From: Anaerolineae bacterium
GTDB lineage: Bacteria > Chloroflexota > Anaerolineae > B4-G1 > SLSP01
DNA: 37,276 nt
Assembly (NCBI GenBank): GCA_016931185.1
Contig: JAFGFI010000234.1
Span: forward strand, 1-37,276
Reading direction: 5' to 3'
Shown here: piece after piece, positions 8,761 to 17,354 of the stretch
How the letters are laid out: the number at the start of each line of letters is the position of its first letter
Numbering within the stretch: position 1 is the stretch's first letter
Translations under genes and position numbers: made by a program
Notes under the pieces: model-generated
Told to the model about the DNA's origin: nothing
Database searches by the model: none
What the model saw: the letters and a program-made list of their open reading frames with translations, nothing else

Positions 8761-9669
8761 ATGCATTTAATTGATATCGCTTCTGAAATACAACAGTCGT
8801 TGGCGTTAAAAAGGCCCATTGTCGCGCTGGAATCTGCGCTAGTTACGCATGGATTTGCATATCCAGATAGTGTGAAGATTACACAGCGAATGGCAGCGGC
8901 GGTGCGTGAGGAAGGCGCGGTCCCTGCTGTGATTGGGGTGTGGAATGGTGTGCCTACCGTGGGGTTATCTGATGCGCAAATTGAGATACTGGCTTCTGAT
9001 GAGACAGCAGTCAAAATAAGCGTGCGCGATCTCCCCTTGATGGGCGTGCATAGAGGACATGGCGGCACTACTGTGGCTGCCACAGCTTTACTGGCTCATC
9101 GTGTGGGAATACAGGTTTTTGCTACCGGGGGGATTGGGGGAATACATCGTGGGCATCCTGAGGATGTTTCTGCAGATTTGCCGCTTCTAGCCACTACACC
9201 CATTATTGTAGTGTGCGCGGGAGCAAAGTCTATTCTTGATTTACCTCGCACATTAGAATATTTGGAAACCTGGGGGGTACCGGTGTTGGGATGGCAGACG
9301 AATGAGTTTCCCGCATTTTATAGTCGCACCTCGGGGTTGTTAGTAGATCAATGCGTGGATCATGCTCAGCAGGTCGTGATGGCTTTCCGAACACAGCGCG
9401 CGTTGGCTTTATCCCAAGGGATGTTAGTGACCGTGCCGGTGCCGGCCGAGGATGAAATACCGGCTGCCGAAGTGGAGCCGTTGATTGCACAGGCAATAGT
9501 AGATGCGGACGCTTTGGGGATTTCTGGCAATGTGATCACCCCCTTTATCCTGGCCCGGATGGTAGAGCTAAGTCAGGCACGCACTCAGTCTGCTAATGAA
9601 AGTTTATTGGTCAACAATGCCCGAATTGCAGCACAAGTCGCCTGTGCGATGGATTTAACAATGGGGTGA
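8761..9669 (+). CDS. psuG: Pseudouridine-5'-phosphate glycosidase
   Basis: The 302-residue protein matches the PsuG/IndA family over its length: PIVALESALVTHGFAYP, the AVPAVIGVWNG segment, HGGTTVAATA, FATGGIGGIHRG, VCAGAKSILDL and QTNEFPAFYSR. The enzyme cleaves the C-C bond of pseudouridine 5'-phosphate to uracil and ribose 5-phosphate. The partner kinase PsuK is not adjacent; a PfkB-family kinase exists at 21763 but on the other strand, 12 kb away. The next gene follows 3 bp after the stop codon and may be cotranscribed. Confidence 0.95.
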   Translation: MHLIDIASEIQQSLALKRPIVALESALVTHGFAYPDSVKITQRMAAAVREEGAVPAVIGVWNGVPTVGLSDAQIEILASDETAVKISVRDLPLMGVHRGHGGTTVAATALLAHRVGIQVFATGGIGGIHRGHPEDVSADLPLLATTPIIVVCAGAKSILDLPRTLEYLETWGVPVLGWQTNEFPAFYSRTSGLLVDQCVDHAQQVVMAFRTQRALALSQGMLVTVPVPAEDEIPAAEVEPLIAQAIVDADALGISGNVITPFILARMVELSQARTQSANESLLVNNARIAAQVACAMDLTMG

Positions 9670-9672
9670 GCC

Positions 9673-12303
9673 TTGCACAGTGTTACCTTTGAGTCTCTTT
9701 CTGAATGGCCCACCATTTCTGAATGGCCTACCATTTCTGAATGGCCTTACGGTCGTTTAGTTATTGATGGCGTCCCAACCTTAATCCAGGCTGGGACGTT
9801 GCATTATTTTCGTTTGCCACATTCTCAACTCTGGCGTCCGGTGTTAGAACGAATACGCCTGGCAGGCCTTAATACGGTAGTACTTCCGATTCCATGGGCT
9901 TATCATAGCCCGGCTCCTGGGTTGTATGATTTTACCGGCCCACGCGATCTACGATTGTTGTTAGATGAAGTGGATCGGGTGGGATTATGGCTTGTAGTGC
10001 TTCCAGGTCCATGGGTGGATGCCGGTTTGGATGCGGGAGGATTACCTCCCTGGTTTTTGCGGGTATCGAATGCTATTCCCCACTGTGTTTCTAACATATT
10101 GCCGAAGCCTTCTTTTCCTTTCTTACGTGGTGTGTGGGAATGGTGGGAGCGGGTTTTCCCATTTTTCCGGGCACACAAAAATCTATTGCTGGTTGAAGTC
10201 AATCCGGGTTCTTGTGCTAACGGACAAGTTTTGGAGCGTTACCGTCATCCTTTAGAAGAGATGGCGCGGAAATTGGGAGTGAAATCGCCCGTTATATCCA
10301 GGGCAGGGATGGGGGCAGTGAAATCGCGTATCACCCTTTCTGAAGGGCGTACCCTTTCTGAAGGGCTTGCTGGTCATCAAACCCTGTTGCCTTTAGTGAC
10401 CGGGCGAATGGCAACCTGGGGGGGAGATGCGAGTGAAAAAAATACGCAAATTATGGACCATGAGTATCCTCGTTCATCAATAGCTTGTGCTGTGTGCCGG
10501 CATCCGCTGGGCTATACGCTTTCCCCGGTGCATAGTGGCGTGACGTGGGGGTATTGGAGTTCGCCGCGTTTAGGATCCGGTTATGGTATTGGCGCCCCAG
10601 TAGGAGAAAGTGGCGCGCCATTTCCAAACGGGACTATGGTTGCTACTTACTATCAGGCCCGGCGTGCTGCGTTGGTGAATGAGACGTTGGGAAGTGTGTT
10701 GCGGACTTCTTTACCTACGGAAATGTTATATACTTCTATTGATGGGTGTGTATTTGGGGCCTTAAGTGATGGTACTACCACGGTTGCCTTTTTAGAATCG
10801 TCGCCTGGCGTACAGCCTCGGCTATCGTTGCCGGTGGGGGATGAATTGTTGACGACGGAACCGGTAGTATTGCCGGATACTTCCGGCGCGGTCCGTTTGT
10901 TGCCATTACAGTGGCCCCTGGCGGGTGGTATGTTGCACGCAACGACATTGGAACCGGTGTTAAGGACAGTGGTCGCTGGACGGTATCTGTTGATCCTGGC
11001 AAATGCCGCTGGAGGGGATGTGTTGCTCTCAGATGACTTCCGTGCTCGGCATACACGTGGTCCAGTAAGTACCCGGCGGATTGGAGATAAATTGGCGGTG
11101 CGCTTTGAACCGGGACGGTTAGCTTCACTCCTGTTAGACGGTCCAGAAGGTCCTGTGCAGCTTCTTGCGTTGGATTCTCATTTTGTGGCGCGCGTCTGGC
11201 CGCTGGATGACGTGTGGCGCACCAGTGCCCTGCCACCCGCAGTCTGGTCACCCGGTATTGAAGAGCCTGCACGCGGACTGATAATGGGGCCGGATCTGGT
11301 ATTACCACGTGCCGATGGTGGGTTTGACTACGCAGTACATGAAAAAGGATTCGGGTATCGTTGGGGGCCTTGGCGCGGCAGCGATCCGCGAACCTGGTTG
11401 GCACCACTCACCTGGCAAACTCCTCCTTCTGTATATCTGCCTGTGCTGAGGTGGGAATCAACACCAGGTGCGCCGGAGGTATTGCCAGATTATAAGGATC
11501 AGGATTGGCAACAGATCGTGCCAGGATCCTCCCTGGCGATGGAAGCGCATGGTATTTATTACGGATTTGTATGGTACCGGGGGCGTTTTGAGGGCCTGGC
11601 AAGTGAGGTGACGTTGCGTTGTATGCATGCGTGTGATCTGTTTTTCAATGGCCGGCACATTGCAGCGTTAAATGAGCCTCCTGGTAGTCTGGAACCAGTG
11701 GCCAAGACGGTGCCATTACCTCCATCTCTATTGTGTGAACCGGGACAAGGACCAAATGTCCTGTCTGTACTTGTGGAATTTCTAGGACGGCAATGCACAT
11801 GGGAGGCCGCGACCCGTCCTCATGGATTATTGGAGTGTACCCTGGATAACGGTCAAAATGTATATTGGCGTATCCGGGGCGGGGTGAGCGGAGAGTGTTC
11901 GGTTCAGGGGTTTACTGGTTTTGCTAACTGGCTTCTTGAGGATAAGATTTTTGCCTCTAAATCTTTATATGATCAGGGAACCCCTTTCCTAAGTGCGTGT
12001 AGCCCCTATGTCACGTGGTATCGTGCAACCTTTACCCTGGATTGGCCGGAGGAGATAGAGGCGCCGTTGTTCTTGCATTTGGAACAAGTGTCAGCTAAAG
12101 CTTACATTTTCCTTAATGGTCAGTTAATCGGACGTTACTGGGAAGCGTTCGGCACTCAATATCGCTTTTGGTTGCCTGATGGAATATTAGGCCGCCGCTC
12201 AGAAAATGAGCTATTGATTGCGCAGTGGACCCGTGGCGCAGAACCCGGACTGGGTGTCGCCCGTCTTGAAGCCGGGGTAGTGATGCAGTGGCATCGGGCT
12301 TAA
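9673..12303 (+). CDS. GH35-like protein, probably catalytically inactive or divergent
   Basis: The 876-residue protein starts like a family 35 beta-galactosidase (IQAGTLHYFRLP, then GLNTVVLPIPWAYHSPAPG, DFTGPRDL and GGLPPWFL, residues 35-130). C-terminal beta-sandwich domains have FFNGRHIA (near 655) and AYIFLNGQLIGRYWE (near 815), the jelly-roll motif of GH35 and GH2 enzymes. The two catalytic glutamates are not where expected: the acid/base motif ENEYG is replaced by LLLVEVNPGSC (171-181) and the nucleophile region reads LVTGRMATWGG (241-251). Either the protein is a carbohydrate-binding pseudoenzyme or it uses other residues. The likely start is a TTG with GGGGTGAG upstream. Two in-frame 18-bp tandem repeats interrupt the sequence. 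Confidence 0.75.
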   Translation: MHSVTFESLSEWPTISEWPTISEWPYGRLVIDGVPTLIQAGTLHYFRLPHSQLWRPVLERIRLAGLNTVVLPIPWAYHSPAPGLYDFTGPRDLRLLLDEVDRVGLWLVVLPGPWVDAGLDAGGLPPWFLRVSNAIPHCVSNILPKPSFPFLRGVWEWWERVFPFFRAHKNLLLVEVNPGSCANGQVLERYRHPLEEMARKLGVKSPVISRAGMGAVKSRITLSEGRTLSEGLAGHQTLLPLVTGRMATWGGDASEKNTQIMDHEYPRSSIACAVCRHPLGYTLSPVHSGVTWGYWSSPRLGSGYGIGAPVGESGAPFPNGTMVATYYQARRAALVNETLGSVLRTSLPTEMLYTSIDGCVFGALSDGTTTVAFLESSPGVQPRLSLPVGDELLTTEPVVLPDTSGAVRLLPLQWPLAGGMLHATTLEPVLRTVVAGRYLLILANAAGGDVLLSDDFRARHTRGPVSTRRIGDKLAVRFEPGRLASLLLDGPEGPVQLLALDSHFVARVWPLDDVWRTSALPPAVWSPGIEEPARGLIMGPDLVLPRADGGFDYAVHEKGFGYRWGPWRGSDPRTWLAPLTWQTPPSVYLPVLRWESTPGAPEVLPDYKDQDWQQIVPGSSLAMEAHGIYYGFVWYRGRFEGLASEVTLRCMHACDLFFNGRHIAALNEPPGSLEPVAKTVPLPPSLLCEPGQGPNVLSVLVEFLGRQCTWEAATRPHGLLECTLDNGQNVYWRIRGGVSGECSVQGFTGFANWLLEDKIFASKSLYDQGTPFLSACSPYVTWYRATFTLDWPEEIEAPLFLHLEQVSAKAYIFLNGQLIGRYWEAFGTQYRFWLPDGILGRRSENELLIAQWTRGAEPGLGVARLEAGVVMQWHRA
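9698..9751 (+). repeat. Three tandem 18-bp units inside the GH35-like gene
   Basis: Three consecutive copies of TTTCTGAATGGCCYACCA (the third diverging at its 3' end) encode S-E-W-P-T-I repeats right after the start of the protein. The length is a multiple of three, so the frame is kept. Confidence 0.9.
10333..10368 (+). repeat. Two tandem 18-bp units inside the GH35-like gene
   Basis: ACCCTTTCTGAAGGGCGT is directly repeated with one change, encoding T-L-S-E-G-R/L twice. The unit shares TTTCTGAA and GGC with the repeat at 9698 and contains the palindrome CCCTT-TCTG-AAGGG. Confidence 0.85.
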
Positions 12304-12362
12304 ATGCGGGTTGAGATTGTGTGACCTGTGGTTGCTTGTATTATTAGGGTTAGGGGTATGGA

Positions 12363-15300
12363 ATGAACTTATATCTGTGGCGCGAACGTGGCGTATTTTC
12401 CCTTGAGTTCCAACCGGGATTGCTCAACGTTTTGCTTACGGTAAGCTACATTATGCTGTTGTCGTATGCCTTATGGCGACGTCGTGCCGACTTTCAGCGG
12501 ATGAGTAAGCAGACTTGGGTGATTTTAGGTGCGATCCTGTTGTCGATGATCCCCACCCATTCTCTGTTCATCCTATATCGTGATACGGTGGGATTGCCAG
12601 TTGCTGCTGGCGGTATGTTACCCACAACACCGGCCATACCACTTGTGGGCTTTGCCCTGGTGGCAGCGGCGGCTACCTGGTTGGGCCCTGGACCGGGGAT
12701 AGTCGCGCACTTGTTTTCCGGTGTCTTATGGGCATGGTTTTATCCCGTTACTTATGTTGATTTATTAGCAGCTTCATTCTGGGGTTATGCTATTGGTGTT
12801 TGTTTGTACCAACCCTATAAGGGAGAACCATTTGATCTGTTACGTCAACCTCTTATTGCGTTTCCCCTTTCCGCTATTTTTGCCGTTTTTTTGTTATCTG
12901 TGGGACGCCTGGCCAACAATTTGCCTTCAGAGGAACTGTTAGTTGTTGAGTATATCCTGGCTATCTGGTCGGCCGAATTTCCAGTGTGGTTGTTGGCGAC
13001 TTTGATTTTGGGCGGCCTCTTCCAGCTTATTTTTCTCAATGTGGAGTGGCGACCCACTCAGCGGGCAGATGTGGTGTCGATTTACAGCAGTTCCCTACGT
13101 GCCCGTTTTATGTTTATTAGCCTGCCCCTGGTCTTGTTGAGTATTTTGCTCTCGGTATTATCTGTAACCGGGCGAGCGATAGATCTGGCGCGCGAACAGT
13201 CGTTAGATGAGATGCGCCGTAGTGCTGAGAACGCAAGTGAGGGCATCGCGCACTTTTATTATACCGGCTCTAATCTCCTTTCGACATTTGTGGACGATCC
13301 GACATTGTTGGATCCTGCCTCACGAATGCACATATTAGAAGTCGACTATCAGGTGGTTCCGTTTTTCCATGAGCTGTTGCTGGTGAGTCCTGAACGGCAA
13401 ATTATTGCAGCCGTCCCTGACCCTTTGGGAGAAGTGGTGTTTCAAGGATTGACCGTGGAAGAACTGATGGCCGTTGAGCAAGCGTTGGAATTTGGTATTT
13501 CGCAGGTAACTCGTTTAACCCAGTTACCTTCTGGCCTGAACGGGTTAACCGTGGTGCAGCCTATAGGGGATGAGCTGCCGCCGGATGGATTTATGTTGGG
13601 GCGGGTGCGCCTAGATGTGAACCCGGAAATGAGTCGCGCTTTGGATGCATTGCAATTGACGCGAGGGAGCGGAACGGGATTTATTTTGGATGAACGGGGA
13701 TTGATTATCGCGCATCCTGAACCTACTCTTGTGCTGCGCCCCTGGGATGAAAACACTACTCCGTCGCGTTATGAGACACTCTCCGGGACCGCTTATGAGG
13801 ATGTAGTTGAAGGACAGCGTGTGTTAGTGTTTATTGATGACGTAGCTGGCACGCCTTATCGGATTGTACTCCAACTGCCCTTTTCTGCGGTTCTGGATAC
13901 CGCGGCCACAATATCAAGCCCTTTGCTTGTAGTTCAGGTGGTGATGGGGATGATTTTGTTGGTGGCGATTCCCCTTTTATCTACACGCATTACACAGCCA
14001 CTTAATACATTAGTGGATGCCTCTAATCTGATCGCGGCTGGGGATTTGAGTGTACCGGTAGATATTTCCGGAGAGGACGAAGTTGCCCGGTTAGGTAATG
14101 CCTTTGAGAAGATGCGGTTGAATTTGCAGGCTCGATTGAATGACTTGTCGCTCTTGTTAAGTGTGGCACAGTCTGTTTCTGCAACGTTAGATCTGGAGCG
14201 GGGGGTACCCCTGATTCTTGAAGGGGCGTTGGAAGAAACAGGCTCTGTTGTAGCTCGCTTTGTTCTGTTGGGTGGAGCAGACCGCTCTCAGCGTGTTTTT
14301 TCAGTGGGAGCGGTGGATGTGTCTTTTGAAGAGCTAGATCGTGGTTTTGCAAAAGTTTTAATGCGTCGTCAAGAACCATTGATTATTCGTGATCTCATAC
14401 GGGCGAAGGGATCTGTGTCTACGATAGGAAATTTACACAGTGTGGCTGCTTTTCCGGTACGTGCTCAGAATAGTACCGCTGCTATCTTGTGGGTGGGGGC
14501 GAATGTTGAAGATGCTTTTGATGAAGCGCGTATCAATTTCTTATCAACGTTAGCTAATCAGGCGGCTGTTCTGGTAGAGAATGCTCGACTATTCCAGGCC
14601 GCAGAGGGTGGACGCCGGCGTTTGGCTGCAATCCTGGCAAGTACGACGGATGCAATTTTGGTAACTGATTCGGAATCGCGGCTTTTATTGATCAATCCTG
14701 CTGCGCAGCACGTGCTGAGTATTAGTGAGTCGGCGCATCGTCAATCCCTTGAGGATTTAGTGATTCCTGATGTTTTGTTGACGGCTTTGACGCGCGTGGC
14801 TGCTACACATGTCGATGAGTCCCAGGAAATGCCGGCGATTGAGGTGCCGATGGAGGATGGGCGGACGTTTTACGCCAGTATCGCCCCCATCATAGGGACA
14901 GAAGGTTTGACAATGGGTCAGGTTGTTGTTCTACGCGATGTGACGCACTTCAAAGAATTAGACGAGATGAAGTCGGAATTTGTGGCAACGGTCTCCCACG
15001 ATTTGCGCGCTCCTCTCACGTTTATTCGCGGCTATGCCACAATGTTGATGATGGTAGGGGAACTGAACGACAAGCAACACGAGTATTTACAGCGTATTCT
15101 CGAAGGAATTGATCAGATGAGCGCGTTGATTGGCGACCTGTTGAATCTGCGCCGTATTGAGGCCGGTGTGGGGATCCGTCAAGAACCTTGTCGCTTGGGT
15201 TTGATCTTAGTGGAGTCGGTAGATACGATGCGCGCGCGCGCGACGACAAAAGGGGTGACGTTGCGCCTTGAACCGGCGGAAGGTGCCCCCACCGTTATTG

Positions 15301-15647
15301 GGGATCGTACTTTGCTACGTCAGGCGGTGAGTAATCTGGTGGACAACGCGATCAAATATACGTCCGCCGGTGGTCAGGTCAGTGTTGGATTGGATGTTAA
15401 AGATCAAGAAGCACACATCCATATTTCGGATACCGGTATTGGTATTGCCCCGGAGGACCAAGTACGTTTGTTTGAGAAGTTCTATCGCATTAAACGACGT
15501 GAAACTGGCAATATTCAGGGTACAGGATTGGGCCTGGCTCTAGTAAAGTCTATCGTAGAACGTCATGGCGGGCAAGTATGGGTTGAGAGTGTTTTAGATC
15601 AGGGCAGTACTTTCTACATCGCATTGCCGATTTCGGAGGATACGTGA
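12363..15647 (+). CDS. Large membrane sensor histidine kinase (multi-TM, Cache, HAMP, GAF, PAS, HisKA, HATPase)
   Basis: This is a 1094-residue kinase. Residues 15-235 form six or more membrane helices of an integral sensor-like domain. A further helix near 250-270 precedes an extracytoplasmic Cache-like region (about 270-510), and another helix (515-540) precedes HAMP (540-595). A GAF domain (about 605-745) and a PAS domain (about 755-870) follow. The dimerisation box EFVATVSHDLRAPL places the phosphorylated histidine at H879. The ATP-binding domain shows LVDNAIKYT, SDTGIGIAP and GTGLGLALVKS. It therefore integrates membrane, periplasmic and cytoplasmic signals and phosphorylates an unidentified regulator; none is adjacent. 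The next gene is a sigma factor, an unusual neighbour. The start is ATG 12363 behind AGGGGTATGG. Confidence 0.93.
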   Translation: MNLYLWRERGVFSLEFQPGLLNVLLTVSYIMLLSYALWRRRADFQRMSKQTWVILGAILLSMIPTHSLFILYRDTVGLPVAAGGMLPTTPAIPLVGFALVAAAATWLGPGPGIVAHLFSGVLWAWFYPVTYVDLLAASFWGYAIGVCLYQPYKGEPFDLLRQPLIAFPLSAIFAVFLLSVGRLANNLPSEELLVVEYILAIWSAEFPVWLLATLILGGLFQLIFLNVEWRPTQRADVVSIYSSSLRARFMFISLPLVLLSILLSVLSVTGRAIDLAREQSLDEMRRSAENASEGIAHFYYTGSNLLSTFVDDPTLLDPASRMHILEVDYQVVPFFHELLLVSPERQIIAAVPDPLGEVVFQGLTVEELMAVEQALEFGISQVTRLTQLPSGLNGLTVVQPIGDELPPDGFMLGRVRLDVNPEMSRALDALQLTRGSGTGFILDERGLIIAHPEPTLVLRPWDENTTPSRYETLSGTAYEDVVEGQRVLVFIDDVAGTPYRIVLQLPFSAVLDTAATISSPLLVVQVVMGMILLVAIPLLSTRITQPLNTLVDASNLIAAGDLSVPVDISGEDEVARLGNAFEKMRLNLQARLNDLSLLLSVAQSVSATLDLERGVPLILEGALEETGSVVARFVLLGGADRSQRVFSVGAVDVSFEELDRGFAKVLMRRQEPLIIRDLIRAKGSVSTIGNLHSVAAFPVRAQNSTAAILWVGANVEDAFDEARINFLSTLANQAAVLVENARLFQAAEGGRRRLAAILASTTDAILVTDSESRLLLINPAAQHVLSISESAHRQSLEDLVIPDVLLTALTRVAATHVDESQEMPAIEVPMEDGRTFYASIAPIIGTEGLTMGQVVVLRDVTHFKELDEMKSEFVATVSHDLRAPLTFIRGYATMLMMVGELNDKQHEYLQRILEGIDQMSALIGDLLNLRRIEAGVGIRQEPCRLGLILVESVDTMRARATTKGVTLRLEPAEGAPTVIGDRTLLRQAVSNLVDNAIKYTSAGGQVSVGLDVKDQEAHIHISDTGIGIAPEDQVRLFEKFYRIKRRETGNIQGTGLGLALVKSIVERHGGQVWVESVLDQGSTFYIALPISEDT

Positions 15648-15755
15648 GAAATGTAAGGCTTCAGTTTTCCCCAATTGCTCACTAAGACTTCTGTGGTTTG
15701 GTCTGAACTGCAGGATGCGAAACTTTAGCAGACACTCGAACTGGAATAATATGAC

Positions 15756-15927
15756 GTGACTTGTCACAAAAGTGTGGTAGACTGCATAGAGTTTATAGGA
15801 GGGCTATAGCCCTTTCACAACTGCGCGGTTGCGTACGTACAAAGTTCTTTAACAATTAAATACCCTATATTCGTTGGACCCGTTGTCCTTCCCTCATTGG
15901 GACGGGGTTTCCCGACAAGGGCGTCCC
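15756..15927 (+). promoter_or_regulatory. Structured leader upstream of the sigma factor gene
   Basis: The 310 bases between kinase and sigma gene hold no ORF but several symmetric elements: GTGACTTGTCAC (15756-15767), the perfect 12-bp palindrome GGGCTATAGCCC (15801-15812), the palindrome GTACGTAC, and a hairpin closed by GGGACG (15899-15904) and CGTCCC (15922-15927) just before the ribosome site AAGGAG (15945). No convincing -35/-10 pair was found. The arrangement suggests an operator plus an untranslated-leader hairpin, but this is inference. Confidence 0.4.
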
Positions 15928-15957
15928 CTTTACAGCCATTCTTTAAGGAGAACACCT

Positions 15958-16536
15958 GTGGAAATGCGACATAAGTCTAACGAAGTCTTGGTTGAGCGGC
16001 TCTTGCCGCACGTGAACGATGATCCTGATGACCGGGCCATTGCCTGGGAAGAGTGGTACGCCAGTGTAGGCGCACCCTCGGTGTTAGCGTTTGTTCGTAT
16101 CCAGAATGATACATCGGTTCCCGATGCGGACATTTTGCAAGAAGCTGTCGTCACAGCTTATGAGGAGGTGGAGCGAGGGCGATATGAGCCACGCTTGGGT
16201 ATCCCCTTTACCGCTTACGTTAAGGGTATTGCACGAAATAAGATCCGCGAGGCGCGGCGGCGTACCTGGCGTTTTACACCTATTGAGGAGACGCCTGCTT
16301 ACCTGTTGGAAAGCGATACCTCTCACCTGGAACGTACCGTTGAGCGGCGTGAGCAGCTTGCACGCTTGTATGATGGTATTTTGCAGCTCCCGGTTTGTCG
16401 CAGACAGGTCTTGCAAGGCTACCTTACGGGTCAGAGTACACTTGAGATTGCCGAAGCGTTGGGAATGACGGAGGAAACAGTCCGCCAACACAAATCTCGC
16501 GCGTTGCGTAGTCTGCGTAAATTGCAATATCAATGA
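15958..16536 (+). CDS. RNA polymerase sigma factor, sigma-70 family (ECF-like)
   Basis: The 192-residue protein has region 2 (VPDADILQEAVVTAYEEVERG through YVKGIARNKIREARRRTW, residues 45-105) and region 4 (LPVCRRQVLQGYL, then STLEIAEALGMTEETVRQHKSRALRSLRK, 140-190), without regions 1.1 or 3, as in ECF sigma factors. The start is the GTG at 15958, which has AAGGAG seven bases upstream; an upstream in-frame extension to 15874 lacks a ribosome site and family similarity. No anti-sigma gene follows. The upstream neighbour is the large sensor kinase, so a kinase-linked sigma pathway is possible but unproven. Confidence 0.9.
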   Translation: MEMRHKSNEVLVERLLPHVNDDPDDRAIAWEEWYASVGAPSVLAFVRIQNDTSVPDADILQEAVVTAYEEVERGRYEPRLGIPFTAYVKGIARNKIREARRRTWRFTPIEETPAYLLESDTSHLERTVERREQLARLYDGILQLPVCRRQVLQGYLTGQSTLEIAEALGMTEETVRQHKSRALRSLRKLQYQ

Positions 16537-16566
16537 CGTTCATAGACCAGGACTTTGGATACTAGT

Positions 16567-16619
16567 GTAGGGGGATCTGGGCGAGCAAAACAGGTTCCCG
16601 CTCGCCCAGACTTCCCTAC
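16567..16619. repeat. Long stem-loop downstream of the sigma gene
   Basis: TCTGGGCGAGC (16576-16586) pairs exactly with GCTCGCCCAGA (16600-16610), and the stem is extended by outer GTAGGG/CCCTAC. No T-tract follows, so it is not a typical intrinsic terminator; it may protect the 3' end of the sigma mRNA. Confidence 0.6.
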
Positions 16620-16690
16620 CACGTGGATGCTGTCTCCCCCGCTTCTCCTGCAAAGGTGGGAGGTCGCCGGCATCAGGGTTGTAAACTCCG

Positions 16691-16770
16691 GTGATTAGTG
16701 ATAAGCAATCAGGGATTAGGGCTACTGGATCGAAGGATATTGATCTGATCCTTGATCCCTTATCACCAAT
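16691..16770. repeat. Inverted array of degenerate 7-bp repeats
   Basis: The plus strand reads as consecutive heptamers GTGATTA, GTGATAA, GCAATCA, GGGATTA. The right half read on the minus strand is GTGATAA, GGGATCA, AGGATCA. The two halves pair (GTGATAAG with CTTATCAC at 16698 and 16759). A related heptamer tract is at 34193. Confidence 0.6.
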
Positions 16771-16857
16771 TATTTTATTGAAATACGGGCCAACGAGACG
16801 AATTCGGAATTTAAAACGATGTGTTTTGGGATTTGCTGATTTCCCAATTTTGTAGCG

Positions 16858-16963
16858 GCTTTTCAAAACTTGGAGCCTTTTAATTCTCAAGTTTGGATTC
16901 AAAAGCACTCGGAAAAGTAATAGCAAGAAATTGCTCTCCTAATGCTTTTTCAAAACTTGGAGC
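16858..16963 (+). repeat. Direct repeat in a long AT-rich non-coding stretch
   Basis: GCTTTTCAAAACTTGGAGC (16858-16876) recurs with one extra T at 16944-16963. The surrounding 16800-17220 is AT-rich with many AATTTGG/CCAAATT-like words, TTGGATTCAA twice, and a small hairpin AAGTCATT/AATGACTT at 17178-17198. No gene was recognised here. Confidence 0.6.
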
Positions 16964-17263
16964 TTCTTATTGGAATTTAAACCGGCGCTTGATTGGATTC
17001 AACTCTCCAATTTGGGTGATTAAACGCCCCCAAATTTTAAAAAAGCTGGTGTCAAATTTCCGATTAGAATTTTTAGATTTAATCCCGCCTTTTGGGTTTT
17101 GAGAATTGGAATTTCATTTGTAGTGTTTGGGAAAGTCGGTTAAATGCTCAAAATAGAACTTTTCGCCACTTGGATTTAAGTCATTAAATAAATGACTTGG
17201 GAACCTGCCTGATTCAAGATTTGGCGGATAAGCTACTTACAAAAGACCACAGAGTATCTCTAT

Positions 17264-17301
17264 AAAAAAAGTGCCCCCGATAACTATCGGGGGCACTTTT
17301 T
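17264..17301. terminator. Bidirectional intrinsic terminator
   Basis: A 12-bp perfect stem GTGCCCCCGATA/TATCGGGGGCAC is flanked by seven A on the left and five T on the right, so it works on both strands. It ends the minus-strand ECF/holin-like operon at 17355 and any plus-strand transcript entering from the sigma gene. Confidence 0.93.
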
Positions 17302-17354
17302 AGTGTGTCGAATCTTAGCTGTAGCCGGTCACCCGGCCGGGCCATCAAAAGATA

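Noticed and set aside
15763..15795. TTGTCA-based promoter for the sigma gene
   Set aside because: No -10 box is found at a suitable distance (16-18 bp).
16540..16926. Minus-strand frame of 128 residues downstream of the sigma gene
   Set aside because: It runs through stem-loops and heptamer repeats, with no ribosome site and no family similarity.
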